Assembly (NCBI RefSeq): GCF_049199905.1
Contig: NZ_JBLZPK010000008.1
Coordinates: forward strand, 62,001-126,000
Source of the DNA: Shinella sp032095155
Lineage (GTDB): Bacteria; Pseudomonadota; Alphaproteobacteria; Rhizobiales; Rhizobiaceae
Length of the DNA: 64,000 bases
Direction: 5' to 3'
The translations under genes were made by a program, and so were the position numbers. Below, piece after piece: positions 43,215 through 51,358 of this stretch. Below the pieces are notes generated by a model. That model did not search any database. It was given only the letters and a program-made list of their open reading frames with translations, and was not told the origin of the DNA. Position 1 is the stretch's first letter. Every line of letters starts with the position of its first letter.

Positions 43215-43307
43215 TTACATTCGACGGAGCGTCGACGTTTTCCCGGTAATCGCTTCACGACAGGAGCACGCCACACACGCGGAGGCGATGCTGTTGATAT
43301 GATACAT
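43215..43307 (-). CDS. Possible 30-aa leader peptide or small protein
   Basis: ATG at 43307 with GAGGGAG ending 6 nt upstream; the product is MYHINSIASACVACSCREA followed by ITGKTSTLRRM, rich in cysteine (three Cys in six residues, ACVACSC). It sits about 85 nt downstream of a promoter-like sequence and upstream of the 71-aa gene. The ribosome site and promoter favour translation, but coding conservation cannot be assessed here. Confidence 0.4.
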   Translation of the reverse strand: MYHINSIASACVACSCREAITGKTSTLRRM

Positions 43308-43400
43308 GTCACACTCCCTCTTGTTGGCGCTGACGCTGAAAAAGGATGCGTCAGGATGGACCGAAACAAAAACGCATGCGGCCCTCATGCGATGCTGCAA

Positions 43401-43429
43401 CACATAATAGGGTCTCCTCTCGATGTCAA
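43401..43429 (-). promoter_or_regulatory. Sigma-70-type promoter for the small-protein transcript
   Basis: On the minus strand a perfect TTGACA (-35, 43424-43429) is followed after 17 bp by TATGTG (-10, 43401-43406). Transcription would start near 43394 and run into the 30-aa frame and the 71-aa gene. Confidence 0.6.
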
Positions 43430-43802
43430 TGGAATCCGCAGGATTTTGGAATAAATTGCTGCCGGATTTGTGTGACAATTCGAATCGCAAAATAATCTTC
43501 GCGCTTGCAGCATTTTTCAGGAAAATATGTCGCGAAGACGGACATTCCCGGGAAATACCGTGACGCAACCTGGCGGGGCGTCGCAAATCAGCCGCTTTCG
43601 CAAGGCGAGCAAATTCAAAGCGACCGAGCAAATGCCCCAGTTGCCGTGCGGCCACACCCACAGAAGGAAGCGGGGAAAAAACGCTGTGGGACCATTCTTT
43701 TTTTGCGAAGGACTCGATCTGGGGTCCAAACATGAATAAAGAGTGAATCGCACATATGTTCCGTTAAGTTTAGTAGGCCGCGACGGCCGGCAGGATAGAC
43801 CC
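43430..43802. other. Intergenic region before the NodT-type gene
   Basis: No gene supported. It has lower GC than its surroundings, with T-rich runs near 43690-43700 and 43760-43770. It should hold the promoter of the plus-strand outer-membrane lipoprotein gene. Short overlapping frames on both strands lack ribosome sites and domains. Confidence 0.55.
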
Positions 43803-45203
43803 ATGAATTTCACCAGGACGCTTTTTCCTCTGAGCATGCTTCTTCTGTCGGGCTGCGTCGTCGGCCCTGACTATCAGAAGCCCGAAACCGCGCTGCCCGC
43901 GAAGTTCTCGGAGAGCAAATCTGCAAGCGCCGACAATGTGACGCTCAATCCGTGGTGGGAATCCTTCCGCGACAAGCGCCTCAACGATCTCGTCCATCAG
44001 GGCATGGGCGAAAACCTGACCGTATTGCAGGCGCTCGAGCGCATCGAAGCCGCGGAGGCAAACGTCATCGTTGCCGGCGCAGGTTCGCTGCCGAGCCTGG
44101 GTGCATCCGCTCAAGGCACAGCAGAAGGCAAGGACAGCGGGAGCAGCCACTCTCAAACGAGATCAATCAGTGCCGGCCTCAGCGCGTCGTGGGTGCTTGA
44201 TTTCTTCGGCCAGTACCGCCGCCAGAAAGAAGCAGCCAACGCGTCGCTCGATGCCGCCTATGACGACGTCAACGTCGCGCGTCTCGCCTATTTCTCCGAC
44301 CTCGTGTCGAGCTACATCAACGCGCGCTACTATCAGGAAGCGCTTGCGCTCTCGCGCAAGAACCTCCAGTCGCGCCGTGAAAGCCTGAAGCTGACCAACG
44401 AGATCAAAGAAGCAGGCGCCGCCTCCAGCCTTGACGTGCTGCAGACCGAAGGCCTCGTCAACCAGACGCTCGCAGATTTGCCAGCGCTGGAAACCGGCTT
44501 CCATCAGGCGGCAAACCATATTGCTACCCTGCTTGGCGTCCCCGCTTCAACGATCACCTCCAGCCTGATTAAGGGCTCTTCGCAGCCGATGCCGCGTTAC
44601 GCGACGCGCACTGGCATACCGGCCGATCTCATCCGCAATCGTCCGGATATCCGCGCGGCCGAACGCCGCCTGCAGGCGGCGACGGCATCGATCGGCGTTG
44701 CGGAAGCCGATCTCTATCCGAGCATCGAGCTCGGCGGTTCGATCGGCGCGACGCGCAACTTCAGGCCCACCGCCAATATCACGAGCTGGTCCTTCGGCCC
44801 GACGCTCTCGCTGCCGATCTTCAACGGCGGCGCGCTCAAGGCGCAGGTCAAGATTGCCCGCTCGGAAGCCGAGCAGCAGTACCTGACCTGGAAGTCGACG
44901 GTGCTGAATGCCGTCGAGGAAGTGGAAAACGCCCAGACCGCGCTCATCCGCGACGGCCAGACAGTCGCCGCCCTGCGCAAGGTCGTGAATTCCTACGAGC
45001 AGACGCTGAACCTCGCCCGCGAAAGCTATCGCGGCGGCGCCAGCACCATTCTCGACGTTCTCGATGCCGAGCGCAACGTTGCAACCGCCCGCCTGTCGCT
45101 CGCTTCGGCGATCCGCCAGCTCGCCCGCGACTATGTCTCGCTGAACGTCGCCATCGGCGGCGGCTCGGCCATCGGCACCCCGGCCGTCGTGGCCACCAAG
45201 TAG
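43803..45203 (+). CDS. Outer-membrane efflux lipoprotein, NodT/OprM family
   Basis: Predicted 466-aa TolC-like channel subunit. The ATG at 43803 starts a lipoprotein signal (RTLFPLSMLLLSGC) followed by VVGPDYQKPE, the typical NodT/OprM N-terminus. Two OEP repeats follow, with PSLGASAQGTAE, GIPADLIRNRPDIRAAERRLQAATASIGVAEADLYPSIEL and RESYRGGASTILDVLDAERNVATARL. It stands alone, without adaptor or pump genes. It could serve the two RND systems at 0.3-5 kb and 31-36 kb, neither of which encodes a channel. Confidence 0.92.
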   Translation: MNFTRTLFPLSMLLLSGCVVGPDYQKPETALPAKFSESKSASADNVTLNPWWESFRDKRLNDLVHQGMGENLTVLQALERIEAAEANVIVAGAGSLPSLGASAQGTAEGKDSGSSHSQTRSISAGLSASWVLDFFGQYRRQKEAANASLDAAYDDVNVARLAYFSDLVSSYINARYYQEALALSRKNLQSRRESLKLTNEIKEAGAASSLDVLQTEGLVNQTLADLPALETGFHQAANHIATLLGVPASTITSSLIKGSSQPMPRYATRTGIPADLIRNRPDIRAAERRLQAATASIGVAEADLYPSIELGGSIGATRNFRPTANITSWSFGPTLSLPIFNGGALKAQVKIARSEAEQQYLTWKSTVLNAVEEVENAQTALIRDGQTVAALRKVVNSYEQTLNLARESYRGGASTILDVLDAERNVATARLSLASAIRQLARDYVSLNVAIGGGSAIGTPAVVATK

Positions 45204-45205
45204 AG

Positions 45206-45880
45206 TTAGGCAGAAAAGAACCCTTCGAGCGCTGCGGCTGTCTGGCCGTAGTGCTCGCGAAGGGCTCGTGCCGCCCCTTCCGCATCGCGCGCCAGCGCAA
45301 GCTCCATCAGCCGGCGATGTTCGCCGGCGACATCCCGCGCTCCGCCGTCCAAACTGACGGACAGGCGCCGGTAGCGGTCCGCCCGCGAAAACAGCTTCTC
45401 ACAGAATTCCAAAAGGATCGGCGAGCCGCAGGCCGAGACCAGCGCTGCATGGAAGGCCGCATGCCGCGCCTCCCAGTCCTCGCGCATGGCCGAGGGAAGA
45501 TCCTCCCGCACCTGTGGGATGCGCACCATCAGGTGGTGTGCGGCAACGACCCTTGCCTCCCAGTCCGCATCGCCGTTCAGCACCGACAGCCGCAGCGCCT
45601 CGCCTTCGCAAAGCTGGCGCGTCGCCGTGACATCGCGCAGTTCCGCCAGCGACAGCGGTGCGACGGTGTAGCCACGGTGATCGTCGAGCACCGTGAACCC
45701 TTCCGCCGTCAATCGGGCCAAAGCCTCGCGCACCGGGGTCACGCTCATGTTGCAGAGCGCCTGAAGATCGGCAAAGCGCAGCCGATCACCCGGCTTGAAG
45801 GTCCCCGCACCGATCGCCTGACGGATAGCCTCATAGGCATCGCCCGCCAGCGTGCGGCCGCTCGTGCGCTTCTGCTCCAT
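45206..45880 (-). CDS. GntR-family transcriptional regulator (FCD/FadR subfamily)
   Basis: Predicted 224-aa repressor-type protein. N-terminal winged helix: AYEAIRQAIGAGTFKPGDRLRFADLQALCNMSVTPVREALARLTAEGFTVLDDHRGYTV. All-helical FCD effector domain from about residue 90, with Asp/His metal-binding positions (DWEARHAAFHAALVSACGSP, GEHRRLMELALARD). It is divergent from the fumarylacetoacetase-family gene, which it probably controls. Its stop codon lies 3 bp from that of the NodT-type gene. Confidence 0.9.
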   Translation of the reverse strand: MEQKRTSGRTLAGDAYEAIRQAIGAGTFKPGDRLRFADLQALCNMSVTPVREALARLTAEGFTVLDDHRGYTVAPLSLAELRDVTATRQLCEGEALRLSVLNGDADWEARVVAAHHLMVRIPQVREDLPSAMREDWEARHAAFHAALVSACGSPILLEFCEKLFSRADRYRRLSVSLDGGARDVAGEHRRLMELALARDAEGAARALREHYGQTAAALEGFFSA

Positions 45881-45907
45881 GTCACCTCATTTTATAAAGT
45901 CGTGCAC

Positions 45908-45919
45908 ATTTTCGAAAAT
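45908..45919. promoter_or_regulatory. Palindrome ATTTTCGAAAAT in the GntR divergent region
   Basis: A perfect 12-bp palindrome 28 bp upstream of the GntR gene. TTGACT at 45922-45927 next to it could be a -35 element for the divergent gene. Position fits an autoregulatory GntR operator; not tested. Confidence 0.45.
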
Positions 45920-46009
45920 CGTTGACTCCATGTAAAACCGGATAGATGGTGCCTGCAACCGAAATCGGTCGCCCCGGCCGCGCAGGCCGGCATTTGAATG
46001 GAGGACAGC

Positions 46010-46849
46010 ATGAAACTGGTGCGCTTTGGCGCGGCGGGCGCGGAGAAGCCCGGATTGATCGACGCGGATGGCAGGATCCGCGACCTCTCGGGCGTCGTCG
46101 CGGATATTTCCGGCGATGTGCTGAGCCGCGCCGGCCGCGAGCGCCTGCGCGCCCTTGATCCGGCAAGCCTGCCGCTCGCACCGGAAAGCAGCCGCTACGG
46201 CGCCTGCATCGGCCGCGTCGGCAACTTCATCGCCGTCGGCCTCAACTATGCCGACCACGCCGCCGAAAGCGGCATGGCCGTGCCGGCCGAGCCCGTGCTG
46301 TTCAACAAGGCTCCCTCCTGCATCGGCGGTCCCGACGATACGATCCTCATCCCGCGCGGCTCGGAAAAGACCGACTGGGAAGTCGAGCTTGCCGTGGTCA
46401 TCGGCGAGCGCGCGTCCTATGTCTCCGAGGCCGATGCCTTGAACTATGTCGCGGGTTACTGCGTCTGCAACGACATTTCCGAGCGTGCCTACCAGATCGA
46501 GCGCGGCGGCCAGTGGACCAAGGGCAAGGGCTGCCCCACCTTCGGCCCGATCGGCCCCTGGCTGGTGACGGAAGACGAAGTGGACACCGCAGATCTTGCC
46601 ATGACGCTGAGCGTCAACGGCGAATTGGTGCAGAACGGTTCGTCGAGCACCATGGTCTTCAAGGTGCCCTTCCTCGTTCACTACATCTCGCAGTTCATGG
46701 TGCTGGAGCCCGGCGATGTCATCACGACGGGCACGCCGCCCGGCGTCGGCATGGGCATGAAGCCGCCGCGTTACCTGAAGCCCGGCGACCGCATGGAAGT
46801 CTCCATTGCGGGTCTCGGCACGCAGCGTCAGGTCGTGGCCGCCGGCTGA
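46010..46849 (+). CDS. Fumarylacetoacetate hydrolase-family protein
   Basis: Predicted 279-aa enzyme cleaving or hydrating a 2,4-diketo or oxalo acid. Metal-binding residues lie in TDWEVELAVVIG (two Glu) and CNDISERAYQ (Asp), with IGRVGNFIAVGLNYADHAAE upstream. GDVITTGTPPGVGMGMKPPRYLKPGD is the family C-terminal signature. The ATG at 46010 has GGAGG 7 nt upstream; an ATG 12 nt earlier is less well placed. Divergent GntR/FCD regulation suggests an inducible sugar-acid or aromatic pathway. The exact substrate is unknown. Confidence 0.9.
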   Translation: MKLVRFGAAGAEKPGLIDADGRIRDLSGVVADISGDVLSRAGRERLRALDPASLPLAPESSRYGACIGRVGNFIAVGLNYADHAAESGMAVPAEPVLFNKAPSCIGGPDDTILIPRGSEKTDWEVELAVVIGERASYVSEADALNYVAGYCVCNDISERAYQIERGGQWTKGKGCPTFGPIGPWLVTEDEVDTADLAMTLSVNGELVQNGSSSTMVFKVPFLVHYISQFMVLEPGDVITTGTPPGVGMGMKPPRYLKPGDRMEVSIAGLGTQRQVVAAG

Positions 46850-46869
46850 ACGATATCCTCAAAAAGCGA

Positions 46870-46897
46870 GAGGGGCCTCAAGGGCCCCTCTTCGTTT
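46870..46897. terminator. Terminator after the FAH-family gene
   Basis: GAGGGGCC and GGCCCCTC form a perfect 8-bp stem with a TCAAG loop, followed by TTCGTTT. It starts 21 bp after the stop codon and overlaps the space before the convergent small gene. Confidence 0.75.
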
Positions 46898-46903
46898 CGG
46901 CGA

Positions 46904-47065
46904 TCAGTGGAAGGTCGCGGGCGACGCCTGGTCATCGAGAATGCGGAAGGCTTCATCCAGTGCAGCCACCAGAATGTCCGTCAGTTCGTCCGCATCGTTT
47001 TCGAGGAGGAAAAGCGCGACCGTCGCATTGTCAGGATCGCTGTAGCGCTCGAGGTCGTTCGACAT
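46904..47065 (-). CDS. Small acidic hypothetical protein (53 aa)
   Basis: ATG at 47065 (MSNDLERYSDPDNATVALFLL...) with AAGGAC 7 nt upstream. The product is short and acidic (ENDADELTDILVAALDEAF). No domain recognised. It is co-directional with and downstream of the nuclease-like gene, 107 bp apart. Confidence 0.55.
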   Translation of the reverse strand: MSNDLERYSDPDNATVALFLLENDADELTDILVAALDEAFRILDDQASPATFH

Positions 47066-47172
47066 ATCATTGTCCTTTTTCAGCCGGCACCATCCCGGTT
47101 GATGCAAACCATAGCGACGCAGGCTTGCGCATGGCTTGTGCCGGAAAGAGACAGCGTTCGCAACAACGAATG

Positions 47173-47796
47173 TCAGCCGCACCAGGATTGATGGCGCCCC
47201 GTCCAGGACCGGGCAAAGCCCTCCTGAACAAGCCGCTGGCCGATCGACTGGCCGCCGCGCATCACGAGATGCCGCCCCTCACCCCTGGCCGCGACCAGCG
47301 AAACATCGCCCTCGCTCAGGATTTCCCGCAGGCGCAGCTTCGCATCCCCGCCGCGCGAGCGTTCCGCATCGCATTTCGCCTCCGCAATGGAAGGTGCATC
47401 GATATCGGCTAGCCGCACCTTCTGGCCGGCATAAAGGATCGTGCCGCCGTCGAGCACGCAATAGTCGGTCTGCGTCGTGCAGATGAACCATTTCCCGGAG
47501 AAGGCCGGCAGCTTTTCGGCGGCCGGCAACGCCTGCTCGTCAAGCGGAGACGGCCGCTGCTTCGGCTTGACCTGCACCGTCTCGTGCGCGGCCTTCTTTT
47601 CCTTACGCTCGATGGAGGCCGTGCGGATGCCTGTCGCCGAAGGCTCCGGTCCCGGCCCGCGATAATCCATATAGACGATCCCGCCGATCACGGCCGCGCC
47701 CAGCACATACCAATGCGCCATGCCGCCATGCCGCGCCGCCGGCGACGCCCGCTTCGCACCCGTCGTCTTTTTCCGTCTCGTCGTCTTCTTCGCCAT
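47173..47796 (-). CDS. Membrane-anchored staphylococcal-nuclease-like (TNase) protein
   Basis: Predicted 207-aa protein. A Lys/Arg-rich cytoplasmic start (MAKKTTRRKKTTGAKR) and one transmembrane helix (HWYVLGAAVIGGIVYMDY) precede a linker of about 50 residues and a compact SNase-like domain (VLDGGTILYAGQKVRLADIDAPS...C...RGEGRHLVM...LVQEGFARSW). The Arg of VRLADIDAP and the later Arg of GEGRH are kept. The usual DGDTI calcium-site aspartate is Gly (DGGTI), so catalysis is uncertain. Confidence 0.75.
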   Translation of the reverse strand: MAKKTTRRKKTTGAKRASPAARHGGMAHWYVLGAAVIGGIVYMDYRGPGPEPSATGIRTASIERKEKKAAHETVQVKPKQRPSPLDEQALPAAEKLPAFSGKWFICTTQTDYCVLDGGTILYAGQKVRLADIDAPSIAEAKCDAERSRGGDAKLRLREILSEGDVSLVAARGEGRHLVMRGGQSIGQRLVQEGFARSWTGRHQSWCG

Positions 47797-47889
47797 GCCC
47801 GATCTCCTGGGCAGGACAGTGCGACGATCTCTTGAAGATATGGTTACCGAAACACCTTTGCCGCACCATCGGATCGAAGCGCCGACATG

Positions 47890-47917
47890 AAAAGGCCCGG
47901 CGCTGGGCCGGGCCTTT
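47890..47917. terminator. Terminator after the orphan LivK-like gene
   Basis: AAAGGCCCGGC and GCCGGGCCTTT form a perfect 11-bp stem with a 5-nt loop. On the minus strand it ends in TTTTC and follows the livK-like stop codon by about 25 bp. Confidence 0.85.
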
Positions 47918-47942
47918 CAATCCTGGATCCGCTTGCGCGGCC

Positions 47943-49058
47943 TTACTGCGCGATCGGCGCGTAGTTGCCGTTGCTCCACTGGTTGATGTCGTAGCTGGCA
48001 TCCTTCAGGTCGCCCTTCTCGTCGAAGGTGACGGTGCCGACGACGGTGTCGATCGGCTTTCCGTCCTTCAGTGCCTTGGCGACTTCGGTCGGGTCATCCG
48101 AGCCGGCACGCTCGATGCCCTGGGCGAAGGCCTGGATCACGGCGTAGGAGAAGAGCGTGAAGCCCTCCGGCTTGAAGCCGCCCGCCTGGATCTTCGCGAC
48201 GGCTTCTTTCGCCTCTGGCTTTGCCTGCGGATCGGACGGGAAGACGAACATCGTGCCTTCGCCGGCCGGACCGGCCACCTGCCAGAATTCCGGCGAGGCG
48301 ATGGAATCGGGCATGATCAGCTGGAACTTGTAGGCCTGTTCGGCCGCTTGGCGCAGGATGAGGCCGGCTTCCGGGTGATAGCCGCCAAAATAGACGACAT
48401 CGACCTTGGCGTCCTTCAGCTTGGTGACGAGCGCATTATAGTCCTTCTCGCCGGCATTGATGCCTTCGGCCAGCACTTCCTTGAGACCGTTGGCGTTCAT
48501 CGTGGCGCGCACGGCATCCGCAACGCCCTGGCCATAGGCCGTCTTGTCATGCAGCACGGCAACATTCTTGCCGGCATATTGCTTGGCGATCCACGGACCG
48601 ATGAAGGCGCCCTGCGCATCGTCGCGCGTGTAAAGGCGCATGATGTTCGTCCAGCCCTTGGCAGCGGCATCGTCCGTCATGACCGGGTTCGACGACGCCG
48701 GGCTCATCATCAGCGTGCCGTTTTCAGCATAGACAGCCGAGGCCGGGATGCTCGAACCCGAGCAGGCATGGCCATCGACGAACTTGATGCCGGCCGCAGC
48801 AATGCGGTTGGCGACCGAAACGGCCTGCTTGGGATCGCACTGGTCGTCTTCGAACTGCAGCTTGATCTGTTTGCCCATCACGCCGCCCTTGGCGTTAATG
48901 GCGTCGGCTGCGGCCTGCGCACCCTGCTTGAACTGGTCGCCGATCGTCGCGAGCGGACCGGTGAGCGGGCCGGCGACGGCGAAGGTGATGTCTTCAGCCC
49001 GCGCGGCAGTGCCCATGAGCAGGCCAAGCGCCGTGCCGAGGATCAGAATTTTTCTCAT
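47943..49058 (-). CDS. Orphan LivK-like ABC transporter substrate-binding protein
   Basis: Predicted 371-aa periplasmic binding protein, a paralog of the one at 8250-9368. Signal peptide MRKILILGTALGLLMGTAARA, then EDITFAVAGPLTGPLATIGDQFKQGAQAAADAIN. It keeps the disulfide-bearing DDQCDPKQAVSVANRI and the ligand loop SPASSNPVMTDD. No permease or ATPase gene is adjacent and it has its own terminator. It probably feeds the livHMGF membrane complex with a different ligand. Confidence 0.9.
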   Translation of the reverse strand: MRKILILGTALGLLMGTAARAEDITFAVAGPLTGPLATIGDQFKQGAQAAADAINAKGGVMGKQIKLQFEDDQCDPKQAVSVANRIAAAGIKFVDGHACSGSSIPASAVYAENGTLMMSPASSNPVMTDDAAAKGWTNIMRLYTRDDAQGAFIGPWIAKQYAGKNVAVLHDKTAYGQGVADAVRATMNANGLKEVLAEGINAGEKDYNALVTKLKDAKVDVVYFGGYHPEAGLILRQAAEQAYKFQLIMPDSIASPEFWQVAGPAGEGTMFVFPSDPQAKPEAKEAVAKIQAGGFKPEGFTLFSYAVIQAFAQGIERAGSDDPTEVAKALKDGKPIDTVVGTVTFDEKGDLKDASYDINQWSNGNYAPIAQ

Positions 49059-49219
49059 GTTTCAACTCCCTTTTTGCCCGCTTTCTTGCAGGCTTCTCCC
49101 AAAATGAAATTCCGACCCTTCGTTAAAAGAGTGGACGCTATTCGAACCACTCCCGCAGGCCGGGAGCAAGCCCCCACGCGACGGGAATCCGCAATTGCCA
49201 AGCGCATTGGGGCGGCGGG

Positions 49220-49453
49220 TCATTCTTCCGGACCGTAACCCGGCATTCTGTAGATCGTGCCGGAGCGCTCCCGGATGTCAGGTCCATAGACCTTCACCAT
49301 CCATTCCTCGTCCTTGAAATCCTCGATCCCGACCGAGACGAGATCCTCGCCGCAGCCGAGCGTCGTCGTCACCGCTCTGGTGAGGGCTTCGGCAAGCGCC
49401 TGCTTCTGCTCTTCGCTCTGCCCCTCGAGCATTTTCAATATGACGTGCGGCAT
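49220..49453 (-). CDS. 4-oxalocrotonate tautomerase-family protein
   Basis: Predicted 77-aa enzyme. The second of two adjacent ATG codons is chosen because it gives MPHVILKMLEGQSEEQKQALAEALTRAV, exposing the catalytic N-terminal proline after Met removal. Catalyses keto-enol tautomerisation of a small oxo acid. Substrate unknown. Confidence 0.82.
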   Translation of the reverse strand: MPHVILKMLEGQSEEQKQALAEALTRAVTTTLGCGEDLVSVGIEDFKDEEWMVKVYGPDIRERSGTIYRMPGYGPEE

Positions 49454-49547
49454 CATCCTCTCCTCTGCATTTTCGCATTTCAGGAGAGGAGCTTAGACCG
49501 GGCGGGAAGAACATCTCAAGCCGGGATGCGCAATCCGGCGACGGACA

Positions 49548-50435
49548 TTATTGCAGGCTTTCCAGCGCGGCCTTCACCCGGAGACGATCTGCGGCGCCGA
49601 GCGGCAGGACCGGTCGCGGCGGGAGGACCCGGCAGAGGTCGAGCAACTCCGCGATGGCATACATCACACGGAAGCTGCCGAACTGCTTGAACAGCGCCCA
49701 GAGCGGTTCAAAACGCGCATCGATCCGTTCGGCTTCCGCCAGGTCGCCGGCCATGGCGGCGCGGGTCAGGGCGAGCGCTTCAGCAGGCAGGAGCCCGCCG
49801 GCCACACTGTACCAGGCGTCACCACCCGACAGCAGCGATTGGCCTGCACCCCAGTCACCGCTATAGCCGATGGAAAAACCTTCGGGTGTCAAAGCGCTGA
49901 GCCGGGCAAGCTCACGGCGAAAATCGCCGTCGGTGGGCAGCGGCATCTTGATGGCATCGATGCCGGGAAGCGCGGCGAGCCGCGCGATGAGACCGTCGCT
50001 GAAGACGAAGCGCGTCGTGCCCGGATTGTTGTAGATGCAGAGCGGCAGGTCGCCCGCCGCCGCAACACTTGCCATATGCTGAAAGACTTCCTCTTCGGTC
50101 AGCGGCGTATAGGACATCGGCGCGAGCAGCAGGCCGTCCGCACCCGCCGCCTTCGCATCGCGGGCAAGCGCTTCGGCCTCGTCGGTGCGCAAGGCGCCGA
50201 CACCGACGATAACGGGAATCCTGCCGCCGACACTTTCCATCGCCGCATCCACCGCACGCCGCCGCTCGTCGCGCGAGAGAAAGGCATAGCCGCCCGTGCT
50301 GCCGAGCAGGCCGATGGAATCGGCACCGGCGCGCGCGATGCGGTCGAGCAGACGGCCAAGCGTCGCGGTATCGACATGACCCGCCGCATCCGTCGGGGTG
50401 ATGGAAAAGGCCGAGAGGCCACTGAAAAGCGTCAT
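49548..50435 (-). CDS. Dihydrodipicolinate synthase/N-acetylneuraminate lyase-family aldolase
   Basis: Predicted 295-aa TIM-barrel class I aldolase. It keeps the carboxylate-binding GSTGG (residues 45-49), the YNNPGT motif with catalytic Tyr135, and Schiff-base Lys163 in DAIKMPLP. Since it stands outside lysine genes and next to a tautomerase and an orphan binding protein, a catabolic role on a keto acid is more likely than lysine synthesis. Not certain. Confidence 0.85.
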   Translation of the reverse strand: MTLFSGLSAFSITPTDAAGHVDTATLGRLLDRIARAGADSIGLLGSTGGYAFLSRDERRRAVDAAMESVGGRIPVIVGVGALRTDEAEALARDAKAAGADGLLLAPMSYTPLTEEEVFQHMASVAAAGDLPLCIYNNPGTTRFVFSDGLIARLAALPGIDAIKMPLPTDGDFRRELARLSALTPEGFSIGYSGDWGAGQSLLSGGDAWYSVAGGLLPAEALALTRAAMAGDLAEAERIDARFEPLWALFKQFGSFRVMYAIAELLDLCRVLPPRPVLPLGAADRLRVKAALESLQ

Positions 50436-50548
50436 CCTGTTCTCCTCTCGCCCATCATAGACCGCCCGATAGCTTGAAGGCGATCAACCACATTGTCACC
50501 GCGACAAATCCTTCCAGCCGAAAATCGTGTGCTGTTGCATCCACATAG

Positions 50549-50574
50549 AAAGGCCCCGCTTAGCGGGGCCTTTT
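50549..50574. terminator. Terminator of the 108-aa exported protein gene
   Basis: AAAGGCCCCGC and GCGGGGCCTTT form a perfect 11-bp stem with a 3-nt loop and a T run on the plus strand; A residues on the left arm give T on the minus strand. It follows the minus-strand stop codon by about 20 bp. Confidence 0.85.
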
Positions 50575-50595
50575 ACATCATTTCATGACGCTGGC

Positions 50596-50922
50596 TCAGT
50601 TGTTGCCAGCCCATTCGCACACGCGGGTATCGCCTTCGCTACGGGCCGTGGCGCCGTTCGTCGAGCAATCCGACTTCATCTTGGCGCGCTGCTCGTCGCT
50701 CAAACCCGCCCAGTTCTTCGACCATTCCGCTTCGGGGCGCAACGTGCGGGCCTTCATGTCGCTGTAGAAGACGTTGCCCGTCGCTTCGTCCATCTGCATC
50801 ATCTGCGCCTGATCGCCGGCATTGGTCGTATCCGACGCGGTCTCGCCGCTGCTGGTCTGGGCAAAGGCAGAGAAACCGATAAGCGTGGCGGCAGCAGCAA
50901 GCGTGGTGAATTTCGTAAACAT
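50596..50922 (-). CDS. Small exported hypothetical protein
   Basis: Predicted 108-aa periplasmic protein. Signal peptide MFTKFTTLAAAATLIGFSAFA; the mature part contains ATGNVFYSDMKARTLRPEAEW and LSDEQRAKMKSDC, and ends RVCEWAGNN, with two cysteines able to form a disulfide. No named family recognised. Single-gene unit with its own terminator. Confidence 0.75.
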   Translation of the reverse strand: MFTKFTTLAAAATLIGFSAFAQTSSGETASDTTNAGDQAQMMQMDEATGNVFYSDMKARTLRPEAEWSKNWAGLSDEQRAKMKSDCSTNGATARSEGDTRVCEWAGNN

Positions 50923-51144
50923 GGAAATCTCCTCTTTGGCGCGGTCAAGTCCGCATGCTCTAAGAACACCCCATGTGAGGCAATGTTCCGGTCATGATGA
51001 AAGCAAGTTACGCGGCAGGAATGCAGAAATCGCGCAAATCAAGGGTGGAACAATCAGGCGATCTATTGGTTATTTGTCAGCTCTACGCCGGTTATATCTT
51101 GCGTCACCAGGCATGGCGCGATTCTTTCACAGTGAGATTGATCT

Positions 51145-51288
51145 ATGCGAACAAACCTCATCGGCATGTGCTTGCTCGCGACCTTCATCGTCATCTTCGG
51201 CTCAATCCTGAGCATGGCCCTCTTTACCTCACAGGAAGGACCTTCGGCCGTGAGTGTAGAGGCCGTCGCCAAAACGCCGACCGATTAG
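51145..51288 (+). CDS. Small single-pass membrane protein (47 aa)
   Basis: ATG at 51145, TAG at 51286-51288. The product starts MRTNLIGMCLLATFIVIFG and continues SILSMALFTSQEGPSAV, then VEAVAKTPTD. One clear transmembrane helix (residues 4-26) precedes a short polar tail. The ribosome site (gtgagat) is weak. Good hydrophobic segmentation and codon use support it, but no homology can be checked. Confidence 0.5.
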   Translation: MRTNLIGMCLLATFIVIFGSILSMALFTSQEGPSAVSVEAVAKTPTD

Positions 51289-51358
51289 GCGCAGCGTGAT
51301 TTCGGCAGTAAGATCATGCTGATCGGCTCTCAAAGGCGCCCGGCGTTTTTGTTATTTT

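Noticed and set aside
43215..43733. 172-codon minus-strand frame before the 71-aa gene
   Set aside because: Its start has no ribosome site and it crosses the consensus promoter; only the last 30 codons have a well-placed ribosome site, so only those are listed.
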